Source: Cerrena zonata (lineage: Eukaryota > Basidiomycota > Agaricomycetes > Polyporales > Cerrenaceae). From it: 64,000 nucleotides of DNA. Within the stretch, counting starts at the first letter, position 1; the number at the start of each line of letters is the position of its first letter. Location of the stretch: NCBI GenBank assembly GCA_038087015.1, contig JASBNA010000010.1, forward strand, positions 248,001-312,000, in the 5' to 3' direction. The translations under genes were made by a program, and so were the position numbers. The notes under the pieces were generated by a model. That model was not told the origin of the DNA and made no database searches. It was given only the letters and a program-made list of their open reading frames with translations. Shown piece after piece: positions 1 through 10,531 of the stretch.

Positions 1-1468
1 CTCTTGTTCAGGTGATTCACCGTACTCTTGAGCCTCGAGGTTGTCATAGTGAATTTCGAGTTCGATCTCGCAAACAGTAGCCCAGAAGTCGATCGCCTGG
101 AGCGCGATCTGCTCTTCAGCGTGCTTCATACCCATAACTGTCAACTGTCAATCATATGAGTCAATACTTGAACGAGGTTACCAAGTAAGGGTTACTTACG
201 CCAAACAGCGCTCGTTCCATGTAGAAGCCCATCTTATCGTAGTAAAGGGTCATGACCTTGACCAAGCATTCGAACGCGCCCACTTGAACGGGAATAGTAC
301 CACTCTGAGTCGCCTCACAAACGACTTGCATGATGTAGTTCCTTTCGCCCTAAGATTGGTTTTTAGCGTGAGATAAAAATAGAGGTGAACCCAAAAATGG
401 ATGACGTACCTCTCGCTCGAAGTTGTCCTGTACGAACTCGAGTGAGTTGTAAAGAGCATGAATGGCGGCCAATTGAACTTCTGGCGCAGGCTCTTCCTTA
501 CGCGCTCCGTGGATGACTGCAGTAAGGATCTCGTTCGATCGTGATTGAAGAACTTCAGGTTTCTGAAATCGTACAGTCAATTTCATGGTTTTACAAGGTG
601 AATTGGAAGAGGCGTACGATAGATTCACAGATGAAACCAATAGCCTGCAAAGTGGCTACACGAAGGTTAACGTTATTATCTTGGTTCATGAAACTCAATA
701 GAAGCTCGATGAGGTCGGGCCATTGGTTATGGGGAAGCTCGACAATTGCAATTGCCTGCACGACCTGAGCTCCGACAGTTCCAATCTGCTTGAGGGAAGA
801 ACTCAGTGTCATGAGTGATTGTTGTTTGATCTTCTGACGAGACTCCGGATCGAGAGCTATCCAGCGATTTGAGTATTCGAGTTGCCGATTCGCATCCTAA
901 ACAACGATGTTAGCAACAATATTAGGAGATGCGTGAAGATAGTTTGGAGCGTATCCTCCTGGGATAGAAAATGAGAGCCGTTCCCAATACGGAGCATATC
1001 CTCGCGTTATTTGGTCCACCTCGATGTGTATGAGCCACATCTGGCACTTTCCTCGTATAATCTGCCTCATCCCTACGGCAAACGGCCCTCTATACGCCTC
1101 CAGAGAACATTACGACATCTAATGATCAATTCACTTCCTTACCTTGGCTGTCAAGGCGTTCTTCAATGCGAGACCAGCAGCGTTCCGGACATGCGCCAGC
1201 GAGTTTTCCTTGGCGAGCTCAGTGGAGAGCATATGCATGTACGCGGGCTACCATGAAGGGCTACCGTTCAGCGGGATGTTCAAGATACATGGTATACGAC
1301 TCACATAGTTCTCCCTGGACGCATTTTCGAGCTTCTGCGTGGCATCTTCACGCGTATGTTGGTCTGATTAGACAAGACCAGGCTCAAGTTAGTATCTGCG
1401 GTAAGTAAAAACACGAAAGGAAACATACCGGGAGATAGGGTATTTGCAAGGAGTTCACCAGCGTTCAT
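1..1468 (-). CDS. KAP95: Importin subunit beta-1 (karyopherin beta), N-terminal part
   Basis: Nuclear import receptor that carries importin-alpha/NLS cargo through the nuclear pore and is released by Ran-GTP. The start is the ATG at 1466-1468 ([13 protein letters not shown]), where Kap95 proteins begin. Several short exons follow, separated by introns of about 50 nt. Recognisable HEAT-repeat pieces are [49 protein letters not shown] (about 720-790), [18 protein letters not shown] (about 640-690), and [20 protein letters not shown] (about 410-480). These match the order of the first quarter to third of importin-beta. The gene continues off the left edge, so the C-terminal importin-alpha-binding part is not visible. 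Identification from the HEAT segments is firm; exact exon ends are not. Confidence 0.9.
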
Positions 1469-1824
1469 AGTGGCGGATGAGATGGATTAACTTGTCGACT
1501 TTTTTCAGTGCGTGTATGCACAGGTTGGAATGGCGAGGTCGTAAGGAAAGAGTGGTATTTGTACGTACGAAGATGGTGGCAAGGGGAAAGAGAGAATGAG
1601 GCAGACGCGCGCTGGGCAATCCGCATTTTGAACCGTGCAGCCACCATCCCCCTCGCTACTTTGTTCATCAGGCATGCATTTCTTTGTGTTTGGCTGTCGT
1701 AACCGGTTGATTGACGACTTGTGCTTCGGTATTAGGTTTTTGACATAAAATTACACTGTGGCCCATTGTCTGGCCCAGTCAATCCTCCTATTGCATAACA
1801 TTCACGGACCCGTAAACGAATAGG

Positions 1825-2358
1825 ATGGCTGATCGTGTATGTCTGGTCCATTCTCATGTGCACTATGCATCTTATTCATAGCCCGAGTTCCTTGTATTAG
1901 GGTCGAGGTTCATCACGAGGAGGAAGAGGCGCTTCAGCCACACGAGGTAGAGGCCCTCAACCGACAATGGACAAGCCCAAGCGAGAGGCTATTTTAGACC
2001 TTTCAAAGTATGCCAACCAGCGGATACGAGTCAAATTCACCGGTGGTCGTGAAGGTATGTGGCAGTTTGCAATTGACCATTCCGTATACTGACTCCTCAA
2101 ATTAGTGACGGGTGTTTTAAAAGGCTTCGATCAACTTCTCAATCTTGTACTCGACGAGGTTGAAGAAATACTACAGTTTGGTGAGCATTTCCTCCTCCTT
2201 TCTTGACCGCAACACCGCTTATTCTCAATGCAGAAACGGGATCACGGACACGGTCGCTAGGATTGGTCGTGCTTCGGGGCCCAACAATTACTCTACTAAG
2301 TCCCGTTGATGGATGGGAAGAGATTGCGAATCCCTTCCTTCAACAGGAAGGTGCATAG
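1825..2358 (+). CDS. LSM7: U6 snRNA-associated Sm-like protein LSm7
   Basis: Subunit of the Lsm1-7 (cytoplasmic mRNA decapping and decay) and Lsm2-8 (U6 snRNP) rings. Four exons can be joined in frame with GT-AG introns: 1825-1836, 1901-2054, 2106-2180 and 2234-2358, giving about 121 residues. The N-terminus is a short Arg/Gly stretch (GRGSSRGGRGA). The Sm fold follows: KREAILDLSKYANQRIRVKF, GREVTGVLKGFDQLLNLVLD, then the Sm2 strand LGLVVLRGPTITLLSPVDG. The length fits the family. The first exon codes for only four residues (MADR). It lies head-to-head with the importin-beta gene, with about 355 bp between the two starts, so they may share a promoter region. Confidence 0.93.
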
Positions 2359-2917
2359 GCCATACGCTTCGCCTTTTGTACAGTATTATACCAACAAAGT
2401 TGCCTGTTGACAGGTGTGTAGTATATCATTTCAGATGGTGTATGAGCTGCAAACCCCTTGAACTCGGTGAGAGGATATATGTTTAATAACCATTAACAGT
2501 GCTACGGCCTACGTCAGGTATGACCAGAGGTTATCATCACTGGGGTCACCCACACGCCACCACTAATCATAAATGGCAAGCCTAAGATCTGAGAGTCTGA
2601 GGGCCCATTCCCGACCGCTGACTTTAATATTCATTCCACTTGGTATTGTTTAATAGTAGAGTTATTGTATCTGCCACCGTTACGTCTTTCGACTTGGTCG
2701 AAGATCGCGACTAGCCCGGCACAGGCTTGGGGACGCCGATCGCGATCGGCGATACTTCTTTGAATAGGAGTCACGGTGTTTGTTTTGAACCATTCACGGT
2801 ACTATTGCGACTCTACCACTACTGCCGATAACTTAGCACGCTATGGTATGTTCCACGGCATATTTAAGTGTTGATACCTCCTCACGATAACACAGGCAGA
2901 TACTCTAAACTACGGCA
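2359..2917. other. Intergenic, no gene seen
   Basis: No coding segment could be supported here. The stretch holds the 3' flank of LSM7 and a GC-rich perfect palindrome at 2734-2751, listed separately. Confidence 0.6.
2734..2751. repeat. 18-bp perfect palindrome
   Basis: CGCCGATCGCGATCGGCG reads identically on both strands. The flanking bases (A/A) do not extend it. It sits alone in non-coding DNA about 210 bp before the first recognisable codons of the decayed P-loop gene. CGG/CCG half-sites of this kind can be bound by zinc-cluster regulators, but nothing here proves a function. Confidence 0.85.
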
Positions 2918-3250
2918 TTGCACAATTCACGCAAGAAAGCCAACACAGCTCATGTCTTTATGTCTATACAGGATATCCAAGAGCTAGAGGAGTTCCGGAC
3001 GGGCTTGTGGAATGGCACTCTAGTACTCGAGAAGTCTATTGAAGTGATATTGAAGGGACAAACTTTTCGCCATACTTACTTGGACTTTGGGTCGTACCTT
3101 ACACTCCCTCAAAGCTGTCTAGGAACCTCCGAAGCCGAAACTCTTCGTCCGTCCAGAGTATCGTACTCTTCATGAGATGCTCCAAGAGGAATTTCAATCT
3201 GGAAGCTTTTCTGAAGGAGTAATAATGGGACGGTCTGGCATTAGTCTATG

Positions 3251-3320
<70 letters not shown>

Positions 3321-3840
3321 GTAAACGGTGGCTTTAACTTGGCTTTAACCAGGAAAAAACCTGTTCCTGTTCCATGCATTGGTAAAGTGTCCGAAAGGCC
3401 AGCAGCCTGTTGCATGCAATCGAGACAACAGGCAGAGAATACATCCTCTTTACGCAAGACGGTGTGCTCGTCAAGGACCCTAAAACAGACATAGACGGCC
3501 TTCAGGCGAGAGCCTGTCCCTATCGTGTCTGGGCATTGTCCAATTCAAGCCTGATGCTCGAACAGCCCACCGAGACTTTCACAGAGTCGCGGTCAACATA
3601 TATCATCCAAACTACACCTCCCTACAGTCGTTTTTGTAAGTGGTCAAAGGAAACATGGGTGATGTTGTTTGTGATGGAAACCTGGTCGGAAGATGAATTA
3701 TTCACGCTCGGATAGGTTTATGTGGTTTGGGCTGCTTTATTTGGCTGTTTATATTTTCATGGTCATCTATATACTGCCTCTTCCGGACCCCATGGCGCTG
3801 TTGGAATGCGCACGCAAGTGGGGTAAACTCCTTTTTGTTG
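2918..3840 (+). pseudogene. Decayed Crinkler-like P-loop protein gene
   Basis: Pieces of one protein follow each other in order but in different frames. An N-terminal segment (DIQELEEFRTGLWNGT, then KTFRHTYLDF-like, near 2970-3090) is followed by KPKLFVRPEYRTLHEMLQEE (about 3128-3190). Next comes GVIMGRSGI, which looks like the start of a GxSGIGKT P-loop, and there the frame runs into a (CT)n tract. Downstream, EYILFTQDGVLVKDP and STYIIQTTPPYS (about 3430-3630) are followed by WVMLFVMETWSEDELFTLG. This order resembles the NTPase part of fungal Crinkler (CRN)-type proteins as I remember them; no search was possible. No intact frame spans it, so it is called a relic. Alternative: a live gene with introns misread across the microsatellite. 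Confidence 0.5.
3252..3317. repeat. (CT)n microsatellite, about 33 units
   Basis: Uninterrupted CT dinucleotides, the longest simple repeat in the window. Both strands stay open as Ser-Leu or Arg-Glu repeats, which explains the spurious SL- and ER-rich frames around it. It lies exactly where the GRSGI motif of the decayed P-loop gene would continue into GKT. Confidence 0.97.
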
Positions 3841-4201
3841 TTATTTACTGGTCTTCAGCCTCTAGCCTCTCTGTATTTTGTTTCGCCGGTGTAATTTGTA
3901 TATGGCGGTAATGACTTGAATGTAACTTAGATTGATGCCCAGCCAACCTTTCCCTGCAAAACCCATCCCTCCTTTCGATAAACACAATCGGTTCCTGCGG
4001 CCAATGAGTCTCTTATGCACGCATCAGGATCTGTATGACTACCAATAAAGTTAAATGGTCATTCAGTAATACTGACTAGAAGTGGGACATGGTAAGGTTA
4101 CATAGCCACATGGATCGCTAAAGGCTCGCGCTCGTGTGCCAGCGATGATGCGGTACTAAAATACGCAAGGAAAACGGATGAACGATAGTTTAAATCAATC
4201 A
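3841..4201. other. Intergenic, no gene seen
   Basis: Non-coding flank between the decayed P-loop gene and the 3' end of the minus-strand kinase gene. No supported frame, RNA gene or repeat was found. Confidence 0.5.
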
Positions 4202-5700
4202 TTACATGACATGGATTCGATGAGGGATACAACGACACTTCTCATTGAACGGCCTGGAGCTAGGTTCGAGCATCCAACAATCGTTTACCAGTTTCCAGAC
4301 CGTAGGAGACATGTTATGCGGCATTGATGGGAAAAACACCACGACATGTCCTGTCTACGAAATCATCATCAGAAAACTCTGGGGTCGGGATCTCGCCCGT
4401 ATACAGCTAAACAGAGGTAAATTAATATCGTACATAAGGATATGAATATTGTTTCCTACCTCAATCGCAACAAAGCCGAAAGAAAAGACATCAGACTCGA
4501 ATGTAGGCACGGATGAGTTGAGATATTCTGGTGCCATCCATCTCCCAGGGCGACCGTCAGCACGAGGAGATACCTCAGACCACTCTTCATGGAATTGAGT
4601 AAGGACAACGTCATTCACTTGAGCTGCTCCGTGATCGGAAATGAATATGTTGTTCTGTTTTTACAATATCAGATATATGTAGATAGTCAATAGTAAGTGA
4701 TCACATTACCCCTCGTAAATCGCCGTGGCGTATACCCATGTCATGGAGATACTCTACACCACGGGCAATGTCAAGCAACTAGTTTTGAATCAGCGAGAGC
4801 GAATTATCACAAGTGGCATAGATACCCATGTAACCAGTTGACTCTCATCCGGCTTTTGGCCTAAGCTATGAATATATTGTCTGATATTCCCCTTTTCGAC
4901 GAAGGGCTGGACAAGGACAGGAGCATTGCAAACTGTGTCGGGATCCACACCTAAAAGGGGAAAAATACTTGGATGATGCAGTTGCTGCCACAGCAATGCC
5001 TGTGATACTAGTTTCTGAATGAAAGTTTAATCGCCGAGGCACGAAACAGGGTAAATGACATTCGGACTCACCTCCCGAATGCGATGGTGACCATATCCTG
5101 GTCGAATACGAATTGACCGAAGAGCTACCTTCTGACCTTTGTACGTACCGATATAAACATCAGAGACGGAACCGTAGCATTCCGGCCTCGGCGACGATAG
5201 CTCCACCTTGATGAAGAAACCCCTTGGATAGACATGGGAGAACTCTGATATATGCACAAGAGCCGAGCAGGCTCGCTTCCGACTGAATTTAGTGGAATCT
5301 TCATCCAATAAATTGCGTGTTCTGCCTCCGTCCAGTAGCTATAGGTGCGTACAATATCAGATCAGAAAGGCGAAACATGGAAATATGCCGCGTACGTCCT
5401 GTAATAAATCGACTACACGCTGCACATCGTCCCTAGTATGTTTGAAGATTTCTGCCTCATAGTCACCATCACGGACACTGTCGATGATTTGTCGTAAAAG
5501 ATGTGGCGTATTTGCATCAACCTTGAGGCCAGTTTGGTACGTCCCAAATAATTTGAAGACATTCAAGACTAGACTGACACAGCTCGTTAGAAAGAGAAGA
5601 ATAAACCGAGCCGGTGTCAGAAGAAGACGAAGGCAACTCATCCGTTACAGTCGTAGTAGGTGGTAAATAGATGGCGCTCCTTGTCTGTTCTCTTACGCAT
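4202..5700 (-). CDS. TKL-type protein kinase with altered active-site residues; apparent frameshift near the 3' end
   Basis: Protein-kinase fold of the TKL-like kind expanded in Agaricomycetes. In order: a helical leader (HLLRQIIDSVRDGDYEAEIF), the region before the kinase (SHVYPRGFFIKVEL), a glycine loop YGSVSDVYIGTY, then KVALRSIRI, where the VAIK lysine is Arg. LLWQQLHHPSIFPLLGVDPD, the catalytic loop GIRHGDLRGNNIFI (Asp and Asn kept), SDHGAAQV (DFG is DHG), and the APE-like WMAPEYL follow. Subdomain XI (WKLVNDCWMLEPSSRP) ends at the stop at 4202-4204. Subdomain XI lies in another frame from VDRTCRG; removing one T from the T5 run (A5 on +, 4332-4336) restores it, so this is an error or a real lesion. 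The 5' end is uncertain: serine-rich coding and a CTAAC branch site lie near 5580-5700. Arg for Lys and DHG suggest a pseudokinase or an atypical enzyme. Confidence 0.75.
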
Positions 5701-6360
5701 ATGTCTCTATTGTCCCTGAATGCATAGATACTAGTCACATAGAACAAACAAAGACAAACTAGAGGCCTTATATGCATGGCAATCGGTGCCGAAGTCGGGC
5801 AAGCCTCGCCAGTGTCGATGACAAACAGCGAAAAGATTTGTCGAAACGTACCAGTGGAGCACAGTGCAACGAGACGCACGATGTATATGAGAACAGGTGC
5901 GTACGCAACGACGATATACACGCAAAAAATGGTAGCAGATGATGATACATGTATAAAGCCCAGTACATCGTGCTATCATGTTGGATCCTCCGGTTGCCGA
6001 TGAGCGTAACATGAAGGCTTAGATACGAAAAACAGATGAGCAGTAACTCTTCTCTTGTTTATGAGGCAGATAGATGAGTATGTCCTGGTCTAGATTCCTT
6101 ACATATGCAAGGCAACGAGTCGCAGGTTTCGACATAAGTTCGGGATAAATCGGGCGCTACACCAACATCAACATACCGGCGACTCACGCTGAATATGATT
6201 CACCTCAACTAGAAGGAGCTCTTCTAGCCCAGTCAAACGGTATACACTAATGGAAGGGATCTGAACGATAGTTTTCCTCTCGTATTTCAAGCTGTCTAGA
6301 GCGAGGTATTACGATCACCTTAACCGTTCAGACACTACTACCCCGCCCTCACTCCAACAG
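5701..6360. other. Intergenic or unresolved 5' exons
   Basis: Space between the minus-strand kinase and copy 1 of the kinase-like family (+). First exons of either gene may lie here, since neither has a convincing ATG exon. An acceptor-like CAACAG ends at 6360. No other feature was supported. Confidence 0.4.
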
Positions 6361-8553
6361 GTGTACACTGAACTTCTGAATATACTTTCTGCCATGCCAT
6401 ATATCGAGAGGCTGTTGTCTTATGAAGTTCTACTTCAGCCTGTACCTGCGCCATCCAAGCTTCAGATGCTACGGGCAAGTTCACATCACTCTCGTCGTCG
6501 TCGCTATCACCCCAAGGCTACTCTACAGATAATCTTTGAGACCCCATTTCTGGGATTTCACTACAATCTTGACACCCTGTCTATGATACTCAGAGAACTG
6601 TGCCGCACCAACATCTCTGCGTCCGATAATCTACTCTCTTATCCCAGAGGCCAAACAATACAGTAAGCAATAGTATTCTAATAAGAGCGTAAATATTGAC
6701 TATTATATAGATCAATTGATTATTTTATTGATGCAGTTGTGAAGCCTGTCGTAAATTTGTTCTCTGACCTACGCGCTAGACGTGGATGGTCCACAATCAC
6801 CTTTGCAAAGTCATCGCGCACTAACGGTATGTTCTACTACACTACGTAGACGTGGTAAATAATACTCACGTTGCCCTAAGGCTGCTCTCTAGTTACATTC
6901 TACCCGCCCAGAATGGACTTCAAAGTCATTCCTCAAGATGGGGAGGGTGATCTTCCGCCGCCTGTTTTTCCTGTTGTAGTTCTTGTGGTAAGTTCACTGG
7001 TTGACTTTATATATCTCTGGCATCATAACTAATCTCACCAGCCCCCTTTTGTGCTCCGCGGAATTTTGGACTCGAGTCCTGAGTATATAACCATAATCTC
7101 AGACCTTCTGGTGCCCATTTGGAAAGCGAATACAACTACTCGGGTAATATGCTGCGACCTTCACAGTGTTCTCGTCTTGAAATCTCAGGAGGGTACACAA
7201 AACATCATATGTGGCCACTTTCCATTACCTAGTTTGGCTGCTGCAAAGGTGATTCTGGCAGCTTACTTCATTCCTTCACTGTTTGCGATGGAATATTTGC
7301 TTTGAGCCAGAACTCTTCCAGAGTTATGGTAGTGTCGGCCCTCTCCTTCCTCTATCATCTGTCCCTGTGTTACCGGACGATGTGGTTTTCAGCAGCCACT
7401 GCCGACAATTGGATTTTGACTACCCTCTAATATACAATTCAGAAGCGCATCGGAACCAATTTTATCGTTGGAAGCAATACATGTTCAACGTCATTAAATC
7501 TGACATTTTCGCCAGTGGCGAAATGCTTCATGGAACAACCAATGAATTCTCTCGACTTAACCCATTGCTTTGGCCGTACTATCCTGCGCTACTGCCTCCT
7601 AAGGCCACCATGGAGTTTTTCAAGAAATATCGTCGCCCCGACCTTTTTCGTCAGTTCTCCTCGCGGCTTGACCAATCTTCTTCATTCACTGTCCGTATTA
7701 TCAAGGAACTCTCGAAAGATGAAGAGCCTCGTCCCTGCCGTACCTACACTTGCCAACTCATATCTACTGACAATAGTGCATCATTTAAACATATGCCAGT
7801 GTTGTGTCTGAAGCTCTACGATGACCGGTTTCTCTCGCTCCAATCTATCGGATCATGGGTTACGGCTGAGGACCTGGTGAAGAACGAAATAGCTGTGTAT
7901 CAGAAATTAGATTTCATGCAAGGTTCGATGTTGCCTTACTTCTATGGTGCTCATCTGGTGAGTCAATCATTGTCGTGGTTGTATTGAAGTCTCATCTCGA
8001 TTAGTTCTCTACATCATCCGGACCCGCGCTGTACGGTATCTTGATGGAATATATTGAAGCACCAACTGTTTCCAAACATAGTGTCCAGGCACTTTCCAAA
8101 AGAGAACAGTTACAATTGGTGCAGTTCCGTTCTATGCCAGAGACTGATTCTCGTATGTGCTGATTCGTGATCTTCAGATTGAAAGTGTACGTCATGCAGT
8201 ACGAGTCTTCCAATATGCAGACATTTCGCAACACGATTGGCACAGGAATCAGATCCTTGTCCACAAAAACAACCAGACACGGCGAGTCATACGCTCATGG
8301 TGTACTTATCGATTTCGGGGGTTGCACTCAGAGCCTCTTTCCTGGGGATGATCATATAGTAGACGACTTTGGGTACAGTGTCCTCGCCTTGGCCAGCAGC
8401 GAGGTCTTGGACCATGACACAATTGCAAGTGTGTACGGTCGTCGAGACCCTTGCGACCGACGATCCCTTGGACCACGCATACCACAAGAGCAGTTGTACT
8501 ATCGACCTGAACAACCTCTGTTAGCGTTATTTGGTCTGACGGGCACGGATTAA
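6361..8553 (+). pseudogene. Kinase-like family copy 1 (two frameshifts)
   Basis: Homologous along its length to copy 3 (minus strand, near 49.5-51.6 kb). Segments in order: MPYIERLLSYEVLLQPVPAP (ATG 6394; the exon opens at 6361 after CAACAG), MDFKVIPQDGEGDLPPP, PPFVLRGILDSSPE, VPVLPDDVVF, the lysine strand VLCLKLYDDRF, ILMEYIEAPTV (hinge), the catalytic loop QHDWHRNQILV, and VLIDFGGCTQSLFPGDDH (DFG), ending LLALFGLTGTD. Two lesions appear against copy 3. One extra T in the T3 run at 7301-7303 makes a stop right after MEYLL. Two bases are missing near 8262, between the catalytic loop and DFG, putting those motifs in different frames. Catalytic Asp, Asn and DFG are still present. The family resembles APH/protein-kinase-like folds; no specific name is recognised. 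Confidence 0.7.
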
Positions 8554-9392
8554 TTCTCTTCCTTTTTTTGTTCATCTAATTCGATTTCCCATCTTCGAAC
8601 CAGGCGTTGATGCCACTTTGTACTTATAGAATTTTTTTGGTGGTGATTACATTCTGCGTCATACAAATACCTACAAGTGCCGGCCTTTTCGTTACATACG
8701 TGATCTTCGATTTCGTGGTTTGTAGCACCCCCTTGGACATGGATACACCATAGATAATTTTGTTCTGAGTGCTGTTGACTGATGATAAAGTCTCTAGAAC
8801 AATCTGCAAGGTGTTCGTAATCGGAAGATGTGGGAACCACACGGAAATATGAAGACTCGTATATATACGTGCACGACCTACTGGTAATTCAATCCCCTGC
8901 CTTACTCTCTTCATGAAATCAAGTTTCACATCTTGGAGTTGGATGGTGGGTAAGAGCATTTATGAGTTAAGGGGGTCTCCTCAAGCTTACACTTAACATA
9001 TATATTAGACCACTTCTAATCCGTGAAAGAGAAAGTACGGATCAGCAAAGATGCAATTGAAAGTCGGTTCATGTAGATTCGTTATTTTAGGGAGTTGCTA
9101 GCTGAAGATCTTTTATATATTCGTTCCGTCCGTCTGTAATGGCGGGTGGCGAGTCCTACTGTGAGGTCAACAGATAAATATTCCAACTTATTTGGGTGTG
9201 GGCTAAAAGTTGAGAGAAAACAGCGTGGCTTGCACATAAGACCTGACAACTGAGTCATGGAACAAATAAGCAAGGACCAGATGCCCAAGCAATCCCATCT
9301 GAGGTTATAACCATATGTCTAATTAAACAATACAACAGTGAATATATCGTACAAGAAAAAGTCCATGATAAACGCAGCGCCCCCACCCACGT
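8554..9392. other. Intergenic, AT-rich, no gene seen
   Basis: 3' flanks of copy 1 (+) and of TFIIE-beta (-), which converge here. Open frames are short and do not resemble protein. No tRNA-like box pair was found. Confidence 0.5.
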
Positions 9393-10403
9393 TCATTTTC
9401 CAGCTGGTACATAATCCTTCGACAAATCGACCTGTCCTTTGAGATGCTGATTCGTCAGTCGAATCGGACGCTGCTTCTGGGTGTTCTTCTTGCCCTTCTT
9501 CTTGTTCACAGGTCCCTTAGGTACGAGGGTCTCTGCTGCAGTAGCTTGAAGACCCTCATTTGCAAGTTGTTTGAGGAGGTCGACGTCATTTGGCACCTCT
9601 AGCGAGTGCCAGAGGTCGAGAAATTCTAGACAGCATCTCAGTATGGATGTAATTACAGTAGCGGGGCCTCTCACCTTTCTCCACTTGCGTGCCCCCTTGC
9701 TCCTCATTGGGCTTGATCTCATTCCAGAACACCATCCGTAGCTGGCCATCTTTCAGCGTCCGTGTGACGAATACTTCACCTTCCTTCTCGAGCTCTTCAA
9801 TCGCCTGAGGGGCCTCTTTCCAACTTTCCTTCAGCGTACGCACAGATAGTCCGCCACCCTTACGAGTCTGCCGCTGGATCTCCGTCAGAAGGGAAACCTT
9901 GTTCCGGACATTGAAATCGTGCTAAAACCCAGACATACAAGGTAAACCATGAGCAGAAACAGAGACTACTTGTACGCACTCGGTATGAATAGAGATCCGT
10001 CTTGGGGTCATGTATCACTCGATCATGACTCCTGAACTTCTCGAGGAGGAAGGTGTCTGTGTCTAGTGGCGTATTCGTAATGATAGCTAGGTCTTGCAGT
10101 CGCATAGGATGTCCATTGGACTTCAAGTGATTGACAGCGTAGACAAGCTGGGTGTTCACATTGGTACCAGTTCCAGTGTCCGCAGGTTGAGAGTATACGA
10201 CATCTGTGTTACTGAGAAATCAGCAACAGCTCTACTGTCGCGAAGGGGCCACACATGCTCGACTTGGGCCTTTTCTTTTTCTTGGATGAGGATGCTTCGC
10301 CCTCTGTCGGTTGCAGTGGAGGAGGTTGTGAATGCCAAGAGGAATAGTCCTGCTTCTGAAGTGCAGTTTTGAAGTTCGAGGCATCTCTAGTTAAAGAGGT
10401 CAT
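9393..10403 (-). CDS. TFA2: Transcription initiation factor TFIIE beta subunit
   Basis: Small subunit of TFIIE, which helps load and regulate TFIIH at RNA polymerase II promoters. The start MTSLTRDASNFKTALQKQ is the ATG at 10401-10403. A Lys/Pro-rich linker (SSSKKKKRPKSS) precedes the first winged helix NTQLVYAVNHLKSNGHPMRL, then DTFLLEKFRSHDRVIHDPKT. The second winged helix includes TLKESWKEAPQAIEELEKEG and DGQLRMVFWNEIKP. The tail is VEKEFLDLWHSLEVPNDVDL and a basic KKKGKKNTQKQRPIRLTNQH, and the protein ends VPAGK. At least three introns are read, one with donor AAAG/GTGAGA near 9673. The longer upstream open frame (to 10688) overlaps PAN3 exon 1 and was not used. Divergent from PAN3 with 128 bp between starts. 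Confidence 0.92.
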
Positions 10404-10531
10404 GGTGGTCAAGAGACAAGTCAATAAATCGGCTGTGGGCGATTGTTTGGTGTATTTGGGCGTTTCTTGTTTAATCATTTCCAAAGTTATGACTTGAATC
10501 TCTTCATCCTCCCCCATCTCGTCACCGCAGG
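10404..10531. promoter_or_regulatory. Short divergent promoter, TFIIE-beta / PAN3
   Basis: Only 128 bp separate the proposed ATGs of two divergent genes, so the region must carry both 5' UTRs and core promoters. No clear TATA box was seen. The exact size depends on the PAN3 start chosen (10532 or 10547). Confidence 0.55.

Noticed and set aside
3177..3494. Ser-Leu-rich (+) and Arg-Glu-rich (-) frames across the CT repeat
   Set aside because: They are open only because CT/GA repeats contain no stops; flanking residues do not support a protein in these frames.
5517..5641. Hydrophobic N-terminus (MSCLRLLLTPARFILLFL) for the TKL-like kinase
   Set aside because: The stretch looks like an intron end: pyrimidine-rich, CTAAC branch site, then GTGTCAG just before the conserved frame.
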